Shown: piece after piece, positions 1 through 6,581 of the stretch
Numbering within the stretch: position 1 is the stretch's first letter
How the letters are laid out: each line of letters starts with the position of its first letter
Source of the DNA: Flavobacteriales bacterium
GTDB taxonomy: Bacteria > Bacteroidota > Bacteroidia > Flavobacteriales > UBA7312
Assembly (NCBI GenBank): GCA_002862585.1
Contig: PKDP01000158.1
Coordinates: 1 to 12,197, forward strand
Length of the DNA: 12,197 nt
Reading direction: 5' to 3'
Translations under genes and position numbers: made by a program
The notes under the pieces: generated by a model
What the model was told of the DNA's origin: nothing
What the model saw: only the letters and a program-made list of their open reading frames with translations
Database searches by the model: none

Positions 1-1665
1 TCTGAAGTTAGAGTTGGTAGATTAAATGGAGAATTAATTGCTAACCCAACACCTGCACAATTAGAAGAATCTGATATTGATATGGTTATTGGAGCATCTG
101 CTGAAAGTGTTGCAATGGTAGAAGGTGAAATGGATGAAATTTCTGAAGGTGAAATGGTTGAGGCTATTAAATTTGCTCACGATGAAATCAAAAACCATTG
201 TGCTGTTCAATTAGAGCTAACCAAAGCCTTAGGTAAAGAAGTAAAAAGAGAATACTCTCATGAGAATCACGACAAAGAACTTGAGAACAATGTAATGTCT
301 TTTTGTTACGATAAATTTTACGCTCTTGCAAAACAAGCTTCTGACAAACACAGTAGAAGCGAGAAATTTAAAGCCGTAAAGGACGCTTTTAAAGAAACAC
401 TTTCTGAAGAAGAATTATCTGAAAAAAGTTTCATGTTAGGAGGATACTTCAAAAAAACAGAAAAGAAAGCAGTTAGAGATATGGTACTAAATGAAAATGT
501 TCGTTTAGATGGCCGTACTCCTTCTGACATTCGCCAAATTTGGTGTGAAGTTGATTATCTTCCTAGCCCACACGGTTCAGCATTATTTACTAGAGGAGAA
601 ACTCAATCTCTTACAACAGTAACATTGGGCACAAAAATGGATGAAAATAGAATTGATGGCGTTACTATGGTAGGCTCTGAAAGGTTCTATTTGCACTACA
701 ACTTCCCTCCTTTCTCAACTGGAGAAGCAAGACCAATTAGAGGAGTAAGTAGAAGAGAAATCGGACACGGTAACTTGGCTCAAAGAGCCTTATCTAGAAT
801 GATTGAGGAAGACAATCCGTACACAGTAAGAGTTGTTTCTGATATTCTTGAGTCTAACGGTTCATCCTCAATGGCTACAGTATGTGCAGGAACAATGGCT
901 TTAATGGATGCTGGTGTTAAATTAACAAAACCTGTTTCAGGAATTGCAATGGGACTTATTACTGATGGCACAAACTTTGCTGTACTTTCAGATATATTAG
1001 GAGATGAAGATTTCCTAGGAGATATGGACTTTAAAGTATGTGGTACTAAAGACGGTATTACCGCTTGCCAGATGGATATCAAAATTGAAGGTTTATCTTA
1101 TGAAATTCTTACCAAAGCACTTGAGCAATCACATGCTGGAAGAATGCATATTTTAGGTAAATTAACGGATACTATTTCTAAGCCTAGGGAGCAACTCAAG
1201 CCACATGTACCAAAAATACACGTGATGTATATTCCAAAAGAAACGATTGGTGCTGTTATTGGACCTGGTGGTAAAATCATTCAGCAGTTACAAGCTGATA
1301 CAGATACAACTATTACTATCGAAGAAATTGACAATCAGGGAAAAGTTGAAATTTTAGGAACAGGACAGGAGTTACTTGACAACGCTATTTCTGAAATAAA
1401 AGCATTAACCTTTACTCCAGAAGTTGGAGATGTATTTACTGGAACAGTACGTTCAATTATGCCTTATGGTGCATTTGTAAATATTGGTAAAGGAACCGAT
1501 GGTTTACTTCATATCTCTGAAATTAACTGGGAAAGAGTAGAAAACGTTGAAGAGGTGCTTAAAGAAGGTGATAAAGTTGAAGTTAAATTAACTGAAATTG
1601 ACCCGAAATCTGGAAAGCTTCGTCTATCAAGAAAAGTTCTTTTACCAAAACCAGAAAAAAATTAG
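1..1665 (+). CDS. pnp: Polyribonucleotide nucleotidyltransferase (PNPase), 5'-truncated by the window edge
   Basis: PNPase degrades RNA 3'->5' by phosphorolysis in the cytoplasm. The frame is open from base 1, before the first ATG at 82, so 554 C-terminal residues are visible of a protein usually a little over 700 long. In visible numbering there is the linker from the first RNase PH fold and the helical domain (about 30-150), the second RNase PH core (about 165-395), a KH domain with the GPGGK loop near 421-425, and an S1 domain from about 476 (GDVFTGTV, then YGAFV and GLLHISE). The core has RREIGHGNLA and the acidic stretch GDEDFLGDMD; Asp335 and Asp341 there correspond to the catalytic aspartates 486 and 492 of the E. 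coli enzyme. The first RNase PH domain lies outside the window. rpoD follows 72 bases downstream with no clear terminator between them. Confidence 0.97.
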   Translation, partial: SEVRVGRLNGELIANPTPAQLEESDIDMVIGASAESVAMVEGEMDEISEGEMVEAIKFAHDEIKNHCAVQLELTKALGKEVKREYSHENHDKELENNVMSFCYDKFYALAKQASDKHSRSEKFKAVKDAFKETLSEEELSEKSFMLGGYFKKTEKKAVRDMVLNENVRLDGRTPSDIRQIWCEVDYLPSPHGSALFTRGETQSLTTVTLGTKMDENRIDGVTMVGSERFYLHYNFPPFSTGEARPIRGVSRREIGHGNLAQRALSRMIEEDNPYTVRVVSDILESNGSSSMATVCAGTMALMDAGVKLTKPVSGIAMGLITDGTNFAVLSDILGDEDFLGDMDFKVCGTKDGITACQMDIKIEGLSYEILTKALEQSHAGRMHILGKLTDTISKPREQLKPHVPKIHVMYIPKETIGAVIGPGGKIIQQLQADTDTTITIEEIDNQGKVEILGTGQELLDNAISEIKALTFTPEVGDVFTGTVRSIMPYGAFVNIGKGTDGLLHISEINWERVENVEEVLKEGDKVEVKLTEIDPKSGKLRLSRKVLLPKPEKN

Positions 1666-1737
1666 TAATTAATTGAAACCTTTTCTTTAGTGTGCTCGTA
1701 TACTAGATATTAATGCACTAAACTATAAATAACACAG

Positions 1738-2601
1738 ATGAGACAACTAAAAATTACCAAACAGGTTACCAATAGAGAAACAGCTTCTCTTGATAAATAT
1801 TTACAAGAAATTGGTCGAGTTGACTTAATCACTGCGGAGGAAGAGGTAGAACTAGCACAACGAATTAAAGCAGGTGATGAAACCGCTTTAGAAAAGCTTA
1901 CAAAAGCTAACTTAAGATTCGTTGTATCTGTTGCGAAACAATACCAAAATCAAGGTTTATCATTACCTGACTTAATTAACGAAGGAAATTTAGGTCTCAT
2001 AAAAGCGGCTCGTCGTTTTGACGAAACTCGTGGATTTAAATTTATCTCTTACGCCGTATGGTGGATTCGTCAATCTATATTACAAGCTCTAGCTGAACAG
2101 TCGAGAATTGTTCGTTTACCTCTAAATAAGATTGGTTCAATCAACAAAATCAATAAGGCATACGCTCTTTTAGAACAACGTCTTGAAAGACCTCCAACCG
2201 CTGAAGAAGTGGCTAAAGAGCTAGACTTATCTGAAGAGGAAGTTAAACAGGCTATGAAAAACTCTGGACGTCACGTATCTATGGATGCTCCACTTGTTGA
2301 AGGTGAAGACAGTAACATGTACAATGTGATTGGAAGTGAAGACAGTCCTAACCCTGATGAAGGACTGATTGTTGACTCTTTACGTCAAGAAATTGGTCGC
2401 GCATTAGCTACACTAACTCCTAGAGAAGGTGAAGTTATTAAGGCTTATTTTGGGTTGAACGGAACTCATGCTATGACTCTTGAAGAAATTGGTGAGGCAT
2501 TTGACCTAACTAGAGAAAGAGTTCGTCAGATTAAGGAAAAAGCAGTAAGGCGATTAAAACATACTTCTAGGAGTAAGATTTTAAAAACCTACTTAGGATA
2601 A
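1738..2601 (+). CDS. rpoD: Primary RNA polymerase sigma factor RpoD/SigA, short Bacteroidota type
   Basis: This sigma-70 factor directs RNA polymerase to housekeeping promoters. The 287 residues contain region 1.2 (about 17-50), region 2 (about 53-123, with the core-binding and -10 recognition helices through RFDETRGFKFISYAVWWIRQ), region 3 (about 127-205) and region 4 (about 220-280, with the helix-turn-helix MTLEEIGEAFDLTRERVRQI). Region 1.1 and the long non-conserved insert of proteobacterial RpoD are absent, as is normal for Bacteroidota. The factor therefore fits the TAnnTTTG promoter elements seen elsewhere in the window. The ATG at 1738 places MRQLKIT at the N-terminus, which is typical of this group. 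It follows pnp and ends 4 bases before a strong hairpin terminator. I found no TAnnTTTG element in the pnp-rpoD gap, so co-transcription with pnp is likely. Confidence 0.97.
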   Translation: MRQLKITKQVTNRETASLDKYLQEIGRVDLITAEEEVELAQRIKAGDETALEKLTKANLRFVVSVAKQYQNQGLSLPDLINEGNLGLIKAARRFDETRGFKFISYAVWWIRQSILQALAEQSRIVRLPLNKIGSINKINKAYALLEQRLERPPTAEEVAKELDLSEEEVKQAMKNSGRHVSMDAPLVEGEDSNMYNVIGSEDSPNPDEGLIVDSLRQEIGRALATLTPREGEVIKAYFGLNGTHAMTLEEIGEAFDLTRERVRQIKEKAVRRLKHTSRSKILKTYLG

Positions 2602-2604
2602 TTT

Positions 2605-2632
2605 AAAGAGAGCTTCGGCTCTCTTTTTTTTT
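2605..2632 (+). terminator. Intrinsic terminator after rpoD
   Basis: A 9-bp perfect stem (2605-2613 with 2618-2626) is closed by a C-G pair over a TTCG tetraloop, an exceptionally stable RNA loop. The T-tract runs through 2624-2632. It begins 3 bases after the rpoD stop codon and closes the pnp-rpoD transcription unit. Confidence 0.95.
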
Positions 2633-2639
2633 AACTTTG
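2632..2639 (+). promoter_or_regulatory. Putative Bacteroidota -7 promoter element for rpe
   Basis: TAACTTTG matches the Bacteroidota -7 consensus TAnnTTTG exactly and starts on the last T of the rpoD terminator T-tract. It lies 21 bases before the rpe ATG, so transcription would start about 15 bases upstream of the gene. No good TTTG -33 box is visible at the expected distance. By base composition this motif should occur by chance roughly 15 times over both strands of the window, so its position is the main support. Confidence 0.6.
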
Positions 2640-2660
2640 CCAGAAATTAATATATCATTT

Positions 2661-3326
2661 ATGTCACATTTAATAGCACCCTCCATATTAGCCGCCGATT
2701 TTGCTAACCTTCAAAAGGATTGTGAAATGGTCAACGATAGTCAAGCTGATTGGTTTCATATTGACGTTATGGATGGTGTTTTTGTTCCGAATATCTCTTT
2801 TGGTATGCCAGTGATAAAGGCTATTAAAAAACATGCCAAAAAAACTATGGATGTCCATTTGATGATTGTGGATCCAGATAGATATATCAAAACATTCAAA
2901 GAAGTAGGTGCTGATATTCTTACTGTGCATTATGAAGCATGCACGCATCTACACATAACGCTTCAAGCTATAAAAGCAGAAGGCATGCAAGCTGGTGTTG
3001 CACTGAATCCTCATACTTCGGTAGATTTACTAAAAGATACCATTAAAGATATAGACCTCGTCTGTATTATGTCTGTAAATCCAGGCTTTGGTGGGCAGTC
3101 ATTCATAGAAAACACCTATGACAAAGTGAGGGAATTAAAAAGCCTTATTGAAAGTAAAGGAGCAGACACTAAAATTGAAATTGATGGCGGCGTAAATTCA
3201 CAAAATGCTCCAAAACTCATTGAAGCAGGAGCAGATGTTTTAGTGGCAGGTAGTTTTGTATTCCGTTCAGAAAATCCAATGGATACTATTATCGGTTTAA
3301 AAAACTGCTATTTTCCATTAAGATAA
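2661..3326 (+). CDS. rpe: Ribulose-phosphate 3-epimerase
   Basis: The enzyme interconverts D-ribulose 5-phosphate and D-xylulose 5-phosphate in the pentose phosphate pathway. The 221 residues form a complete TIM barrel of normal family length. Visible signatures are IAPSILAADF at the N-terminus, HIDVMDG (His33, Asp35), DVHLMI (His66) and IEIDGGV (Asp175). These supply the metal-binding and catalytic histidines and aspartates. The phosphate-binding loop VNPGFGGQ is at 139-146, and VAGSFVF near 195-201 closes the barrel. The frame is open back to a TTG at 2637, but that codon overlaps the likely -7 promoter element. ATG 2661 gives the standard N-terminus and is preferred. The last 19 bases overlap the 3' end of the convergent dehydrogenase gene. 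Confidence 0.96.
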   Translation: MSHLIAPSILAADFANLQKDCEMVNDSQADWFHIDVMDGVFVPNISFGMPVIKAIKKHAKKTMDVHLMIVDPDRYIKTFKEVGADILTVHYEACTHLHITLQAIKAEGMQAGVALNPHTSVDLLKDTIKDIDLVCIMSVNPGFGGQSFIENTYDKVRELKSLIESKGADTKIEIDGGVNSQNAPKLIEAGADVLVAGSFVFRSENPMDTIIGLKNCYFPLR

Positions 3327-4513
3327 TCTCTTAAATACTCATAATGAGTATTTAAATCGCCATTTTTACAGATCGTTGCTCTACCAATTATTTGTTCAGG
3401 GTCGTCACCTATTAGGCATGGAAAAACATGTTTCATTAATTCATTTCCAAAATCTTCAGAAGCATCTTTAGGTAATTCACAAGGTAAATTATCCACTGCC
3501 ATTACGGATATTATATCCTCTTTATCAAAGTCATCTTCAGATTCTGTAGCTGGATTATACCCATAAATAGGATTCTCAATAGTTGAAGGTCTAATTGTAG
3601 AAGCTACTGGACCATCTATATCGCATGAAATATCAGCAACAGTACGAATTTTAAAATCTGCTGATTTAACATCTTCTCTTGTAAATAAGTATGGAGAACC
3701 AGCTCCGTAATAATGTCCTGCAATAAAGACATCCGCACAAGAGGCATAGTCCATAAAGGTAGATTCAAATAACTCAGGTTTTTTGAAGAATTCGTCAGCT
3801 GTAAACTCTAAACCATCTATTCTAGCGTTATAATCTGGAAAATCAACATGTACGTAAACAGGCTCATCAAAGGTTTTAGTCTTAAAATCTTCTTTACTGA
3901 CTTCCTTAACACCTAAAATATGAATAACTTCTAATGCCCCCTTACCCACTCTACCTTTTCCAGAAACAATGATTTTTATATTGGGTAAATCTACTTTTTT
4001 GAGTTCTTTTTCGAGCTCCTTTCTATCTTCACATAAATTAGCAGCTTTCAACTCAAAGCGTTTAGTTCGCTTGCCATAAGCTAAAAATCCATTGTAGCAA
4101 CCCACTACACCAGCGTATCTGCCAAAACCAATAATTCGACTTCCATTAGCATGCTTTAAAGTTTCATAATCGACCATAGTGATATTTTTCTCAACCATTT
4201 TTTGAAGCAGCTCCCTATTATAAGGTTGCTCCTTAATAGTATGTGAAAAATAAAAGTAGGTTTTATCTGAAAGTAAATCAGATTTTGGAACTTCCTTTAC
4301 GCCAAGTAAGACATCACAATTGGAAACATCATCAACAAGAGTAATTCCTAAGTTTGAGTACTCTTCATCAGAAAAACATCGAATGGGGCTTCTCTGAACC
4401 ACAAAATTAATGGATGGATATTGGGAAATAAAATCGGCACATTGTTGTGGACTTAATGGTACTCTCTTGTCTGGTGGCGTCTTACCTTCTTTTAAAATTC
4501 CTATGGATTGCAT
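3308..4513 (-). CDS. Saccharopine dehydrogenase (Lys1-like)/alanine dehydrogenase family NAD(P)-dependent oxidoreductase
   Basis: This 401-residue protein has the two-domain fold of the alanine dehydrogenase/transhydrogenase and Lys1-type saccharopine dehydrogenase superfamily. The N-terminus IGILKEGKTPPDKRVPLSP is the family signature. LLGVKEVP (Lys73) and FYFSHTIKEQ (His91) fall where, as I recall, yeast Lys1 has its catalytic Lys77/His96 pair. GFGRYAGVVG at 129-138 also resembles Lys1. The Rossmann dinucleotide loop is GKGRVGKG at 185-192. These points favour a Lys1-like enzyme over a true alanine dehydrogenase, but the substrate cannot be read from the sequence and bacterial homologues are often left as generic oxidoreductases. 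The start is ATG at 4513, only 4 bases after a TAnnTTTG element, so the mRNA may be leaderless. Its 3' end overlaps rpe by 19 bases on the opposite strand and contains a strong palindrome. Confidence 0.85.
   Translation of the reverse strand: MQSIGILKEGKTPPDKRVPLSPQQCADFISQYPSINFVVQRSPIRCFSDEEYSNLGITLVDDVSNCDVLLGVKEVPKSDLLSDKTYFYFSHTIKEQPYNRELLQKMVEKNITMVDYETLKHANGSRIIGFGRYAGVVGCYNGFLAYGKRTKRFELKAANLCEDRKELEKELKKVDLPNIKIIVSGKGRVGKGALEVIHILGVKEVSKEDFKTKTFDEPVYVHVDFPDYNARIDGLEFTADEFFKKPELFESTFMDYASCADVFIAGHYYGAGSPYLFTREDVKSADFKIRTVADISCDIDGPVASTIRPSTIENPIYGYNPATESEDDFDKEDIISVMAVDNLPCELPKDASEDFGNELMKHVFPCLIGDDPEQIIGRATICKNGDLNTHYEYLRDYLNGK
3331..3355. repeat. 25-base palindrome in the rpe/dehydrogenase convergent 3' overlap zone
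   Basis: TTAAATACTCAT (3331-3342) and ATGAGTATTTAA (3344-3355) are exact reverse complements around one central A. As RNA this gives a 10-bp stem with a 5-base loop on either strand. It starts 4 bases after the rpe stop and lies inside the last codons of the - strand dehydrogenase. No T-tract follows on the rpe side, so it is at most a weak terminator. It could instead protect the rpe mRNA 3' end. Confidence 0.8.
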
Positions 4514-4517
4514 AGGT

Positions 4518-4525
4518 CAAAGTTA
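4518..4525 (-). promoter_or_regulatory. Putative -7 promoter element for the dehydrogenase gene
   Basis: On the - strand this reads TAACTTTG, an exact TAnnTTTG match. Only four bases separate it from the ATG at 4513, so the transcript would start at or next to the start codon. The same eight bases occur before rpe. No convincing -33 box is seen. Confidence 0.6.
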
Positions 4526-4567
4526 AATCAAAAAAATTGATGAGTAAGTTGAATATTAAATTAAATT

Positions 4568-5059
4568 CTACTCAAAAGCCTCTCGATTTGCAGACACTTT
4601 ATTTAATATTCGTTCTAATAACTGAAGTATCGCAACTTGATTTTCATTGGTTGCAGCAGCATTAGAATTCGTAACATTAGTATTATCAGTAATATTAGGT
4701 TTTATAACAGAAATTACTTCATTAATACTTTAATATTTCTGAAGTAATTTTTTAGTAAGAAAAAGCATTTCTATCTGTCTTTCCTCACTTGCATTCAAAT
4801 TAATGTCTGTTAGAATAAAGTTTAAATCATCCTCAGGAAATATTTTCTGAAAACTCTAATCCTTTTTCATCATAAATTGAAAACGTATTGAAACTAGCGT
4901 ATTTCGTAAGGGATTAGCATATTCAGCATCTGAACCAGGTAACTCTTGACCAGCATCTTTGTTTAGTAAAACAGCCTGATAAGATATTCCTTGGTTTTGA
5001 GAATAAACCTCAGAAACACACAACACAACTACTAATGTTAAAAATATAAGCTTTTTCAT
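4568..5059 (-). pseudogene. Decayed gene for a small exported protein, with two in-frame stops
   Basis: The first 67 codons start with MKKLIFLTLVVVLCVSEVYS, a clear signal peptide ending before QNQG. ISYQAVLLNKDAGQELPG follows, the kind of N-terminus seen in secreted Bacteroidota surface proteins. A TAG at codon 68 stops translation. The same frame continues, with one further internal TAA near 4730, to a TAG at 4568-4570, and encodes acidic, Asn-rich helical sequence such as PEDDLNFILTDINLNAS and ending ILNKVSANREAFE. Around the first stop the +2 frame reads YDEKGLEFSENIS, which fits the preceding residues better, so compensating frameshifts are likely. Either way no full-length product is possible unless stops are bypassed. 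The short 67-residue ORF is the intact fragment. No promoter was recognised upstream. Confidence 0.75.
4711..4750. repeat. 40-base imperfect palindrome inside the pseudogene
   Basis: AAATTACTTCA (4711-4721) and TGAAGTAATTT (4740-4750) are exact reverse complements. Inside them, AATA and TATT pair again after a 2x2 mismatch, leaving a 6-base loop. On the + strand it is followed by T residues to 4753, like a terminator. On the - strand the TAA that interrupts the pseudogene lies in the apical part of the hairpin. Confidence 0.8.
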
Positions 5060-5281
5060 CCATCACATTTCTAGACGCATTCAACAATTTACTGCAAGTA
5101 AAAATGTTTAAAAGAAAGGTGTAAAGTCTGTAATTAAAAAATAGCTTGTCAATCAAAAACATCTTTTTATCCTCAAAAAAACAACCTTAGTCTAATATTT
5201 TTACTAGATGCGTCAGATTTATCAGCCAAAAGAAATAGCTGAAAAGCTTGTGTGTAGGAAGGCTAAGTTAATACAAAAGTG

Positions 5282-5289
5282 TAGTTTTG
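5282..5289 (+). promoter_or_regulatory. Putative -7 promoter element for the tmRNA gene
   Basis: TAGTTTTG is an exact TAnnTTTG match. It lies 25 bases before the mature tmRNA 5' end and predicts a short leader of roughly 20 bases to be removed by RNase P. No TTTG box is visible at the usual -33 spacing. The preceding bases 5060-5281 hold nothing else I can identify. Confidence 0.6.
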
Positions 5290-5314
5290 CATCTGATTAC
5301 GTTCTTTTTTTATT

Positions 5315-5683
5315 GGGGCTGACTGGTTTTGACTACAAGTTTGAAGTTAACCGTAAGCATGTCGAGCATTGTTTGTTGGCTCGTAAATATCAATGTACAC
5401 ACTTTTAAATGGCGAGTATAACTACGCTATGGCTGCCTAATTATAGTAATTAGGACGCCTTTGCTTCCGAATGAAAGAGGGCTCGAAGCTTTCGTTCTTA
5501 TGAAGCATCATAAAAAGATTGAGCTAGTTTTTTAGGGCTTCGACTAAAAAGCGAAACTAAAGAAGATAAGGTTGGAGTATGGTTGTGTTTTTCCTTACCC
5601 TTCCCGACAATTAAAAAGCAATACACATGTAGAAAGCGCTTAAGTTCCTTGTTTGGACGCGGGTTCGATTCCCGCCAGCTCCA
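5315..5683 (+). ncRNA. ssrA: Transfer-messenger RNA (tmRNA)
   Basis: tmRNA rescues stalled ribosomes and tags the unfinished protein for proteolysis, together with SmpB. The gene starts GGGGCTGACTGGTTTTGAC, the hallmark 5' end. The acceptor stem pairs 5315-5321 with 5676-5682 over seven pairs. Its third pair is G5317.U5680, the G3.U70 wobble by which alanyl-tRNA synthetase recognises its substrates. The T arm is perfect: 5659-5663 pairs with 5671-5675 around the loop TTCGATT. A5683 is the discriminator base and CTA follows, so CCA is not encoded and must be added. ACAAG 5335-5339 pairs with CTTGT 5648-5652 as part of the long helix joining the two ends. The encoded length is 369 bases, normal for one-piece tmRNA. 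The 66-residue ORF that runs into its 5' part is spurious. Confidence 0.97.
5411..5440 (+). other. tmRNA tag-peptide reading frame
   Basis: The resume codon is GGC at 5411 and the frame ends with TAA at 5438-5440. It encodes GEYNYAMAA, to be preceded by the alanine carried on tmRNA itself. The C-terminal YAMAA is close to the YALAA degron of most tmRNA tags. U at -5 (5406) and A at -4 (5407) match the upstream bases known to set the resume frame in E. coli tmRNA. Confidence 0.93.
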
Positions 5684-5715
5684 CTAATACACTCATTTAC
5701 CTTTTTTTTCATTGA

Positions 5716-5868
5716 ATGAAAAAGCCTTTACCTCAAAAAATATGTTTAGTCTGCCAAAAACCATATGATTGGCGTAAAAAATGGGAAAAGAATTGGAATG
5801 AAGTTAAATACTGTAGTGAAAGGTGCAGACGAAATAAAAATAATTCTACAGCTAAATTGTTATCTTAG
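5716..5868 (+). CDS. Small four-cysteine protein, DUF2256 type
   Basis: This 50-residue protein is below the usual ORF length cut-off. It has two paired-cysteine knuckles, CLVC (Cys10, Cys13) and CSERC (Cys33, Cys37), separated by a Trp- and Lys-rich stretch containing WRKKW. This is the pattern of DUF2256, a probable zinc-ribbon family of unknown function. From memory, DUF2256 genes often lie beside cryptochrome/photolyase genes, which fits the two such genes about 2.1 kb downstream. The ATG at 5716 is 32 bases after the tmRNA gene and follows a T8 run. The only promoter candidate, TACCTTTT at 5698-5705, misses the -7 consensus by one base, so expression may also depend on read-through from ssrA. 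The last 4 bases overlap the end of the convergent rhodanese-thioredoxin gene. Confidence 0.85.
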   Translation: MKKPLPQKICLVCQKPYDWRKKWEKNWNEVKYCSERCRRNKNNSTAKLLS

Positions 5869-6581
5869 TTTAGCTGTTTTTCCAATACACTTACTAGCTC
5901 TTCTTTAGAAAGTAAACCTGTATTTCGCCAAATTTCCATACCATCTTGAAACAGTACAAGAGTCGGCACAGCTACTATTTTATAATGGTCAGCTAATTCT
6001 TCACTCTTATCAAGATTAACTCTTGAAATAGACACTTTATTTTCATAGTCTTTCTCTAGTGTATCAATCATAGGTGCCATTTTGCGACAGGGTGCACACC
6101 AAAGCGTATGAAAATCTACTAAAACTATATTGTTTTCTGATAAAACAGTATTAAAATCAAAAATAAAAAACTCTTGGATGTTAGATTCTTGTGTGTCGTC
6201 AAATGAAGTTAATGAATAGCCCGCTCTTTTCCATGCCATAATACCACCTTGAAGATTTATGACTTTAGACTGTCCGGCCTCAACTAATAGTTGAGCCGCT
6301 TTAGAGCTTCTACCTCCACTTTTACAATAAACATAGACTGTTTTATCATTTTGGATTTTAGCAATCTTATCTTTAATATTTTTGTCATAAAAGTCTATGG
6401 TACTGGCATTTTCTATTTGACCAGTCGAGACCTCATTGGGTGTACGAACATCTAAAATTATACCAGCATTTTGTTCAATTTCAGCTTTAAAATCTTTAGG
6501 TTTTAAATTTGAATACGTCTGTGAATTGCTAGAATAAGAGAATAATACAATAAGAAATGATAGGAAGGTAAATCGTTTCAT
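5865..6581 (-). CDS. Exported rhodanese-thioredoxin fusion protein
   Basis: The 238 residues start with a signal peptide (1-20, a hydrophobic stretch ending SNS before Gln21), so the product probably works in the periplasm. A single rhodanese domain (about 28-125) contains LDVRTPNE and the active-site loop CKSGGR at 86-91 with Cys86 as the sulfur-accepting residue. A thioredoxin domain (about 135-238) follows, with WCAPC at 161-165 and the cis-proline at VAVPT (Pro206). All catalytic residues are present in both domains. A plausible role is periplasmic thiol or sulfane-sulfur handling, with the thioredoxin part reducing a persulfide formed on the rhodanese part; this is inference. Its ATG overlaps the stop of the upstream hydrolase gene (ATGA), so the two are translated from one mRNA. 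Confidence 0.92.
   Translation of the reverse strand: MKRFTFLSFLIVLFSYSSNSQTYSNLKPKDFKAEIEQNAGIILDVRTPNEVSTGQIENASTIDFYDKNIKDKIAKIQNDKTVYVYCKSGGRSSKAAQLLVEAGQSKVINLQGGIMAWKRAGYSLTSFDDTQESNIQEFFIFDFNTVLSENNIVLVDFHTLWCAPCRKMAPMIDTLEKDYENKVSISRVNLDKSEELADHYKIVAVPTLVLFQDGMEIWRNTGLLSKEELVSVLEKQLN

Noticed and set aside
318..1280. Three open frames on the - strand inside pnp
   Set aside because: They are shadows of the strongly conserved PNPase frame.
1686..1722. Inverted repeat TTTAGTG/CACTAAA in the pnp-rpoD gap
   Set aside because: Only 7 bp with a 23-base spacer and no T-tract; it does not make a convincing terminator and could easily be chance in this AT-rich gap.
2637..2660. TTG start at 2637 for rpe
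   Set aside because: It overlaps the predicted -7 element; ATG 2661 gives the standard N-terminus of the epimerase family.
5074..5214. GACGCAT and ATGCGTC as inverted copies about 130 bases apart either side of the empty stretch before ssrA
   Set aside because: Seven bases only, with no flanking similarity or target duplication; not evidence of a mobile element.
5208..5408. A 66-codon ORF on the + strand upstream of and into the tmRNA gene
   Set aside because: Its second half lies inside the 5' tRNA-like and mRNA-like parts of ssrA, it covers the likely tmRNA promoter, and the peptide resembles nothing I know.
5701..5724. T8 run followed by an AT-only hairpin after the tmRNA gene, considered as a terminator
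   Set aside because: The T-run precedes rather than follows the hairpin, and the hairpin overlaps the start of the DUF2256-type gene; the tmRNA 3' end is set by processing, so no clear terminator can be called.
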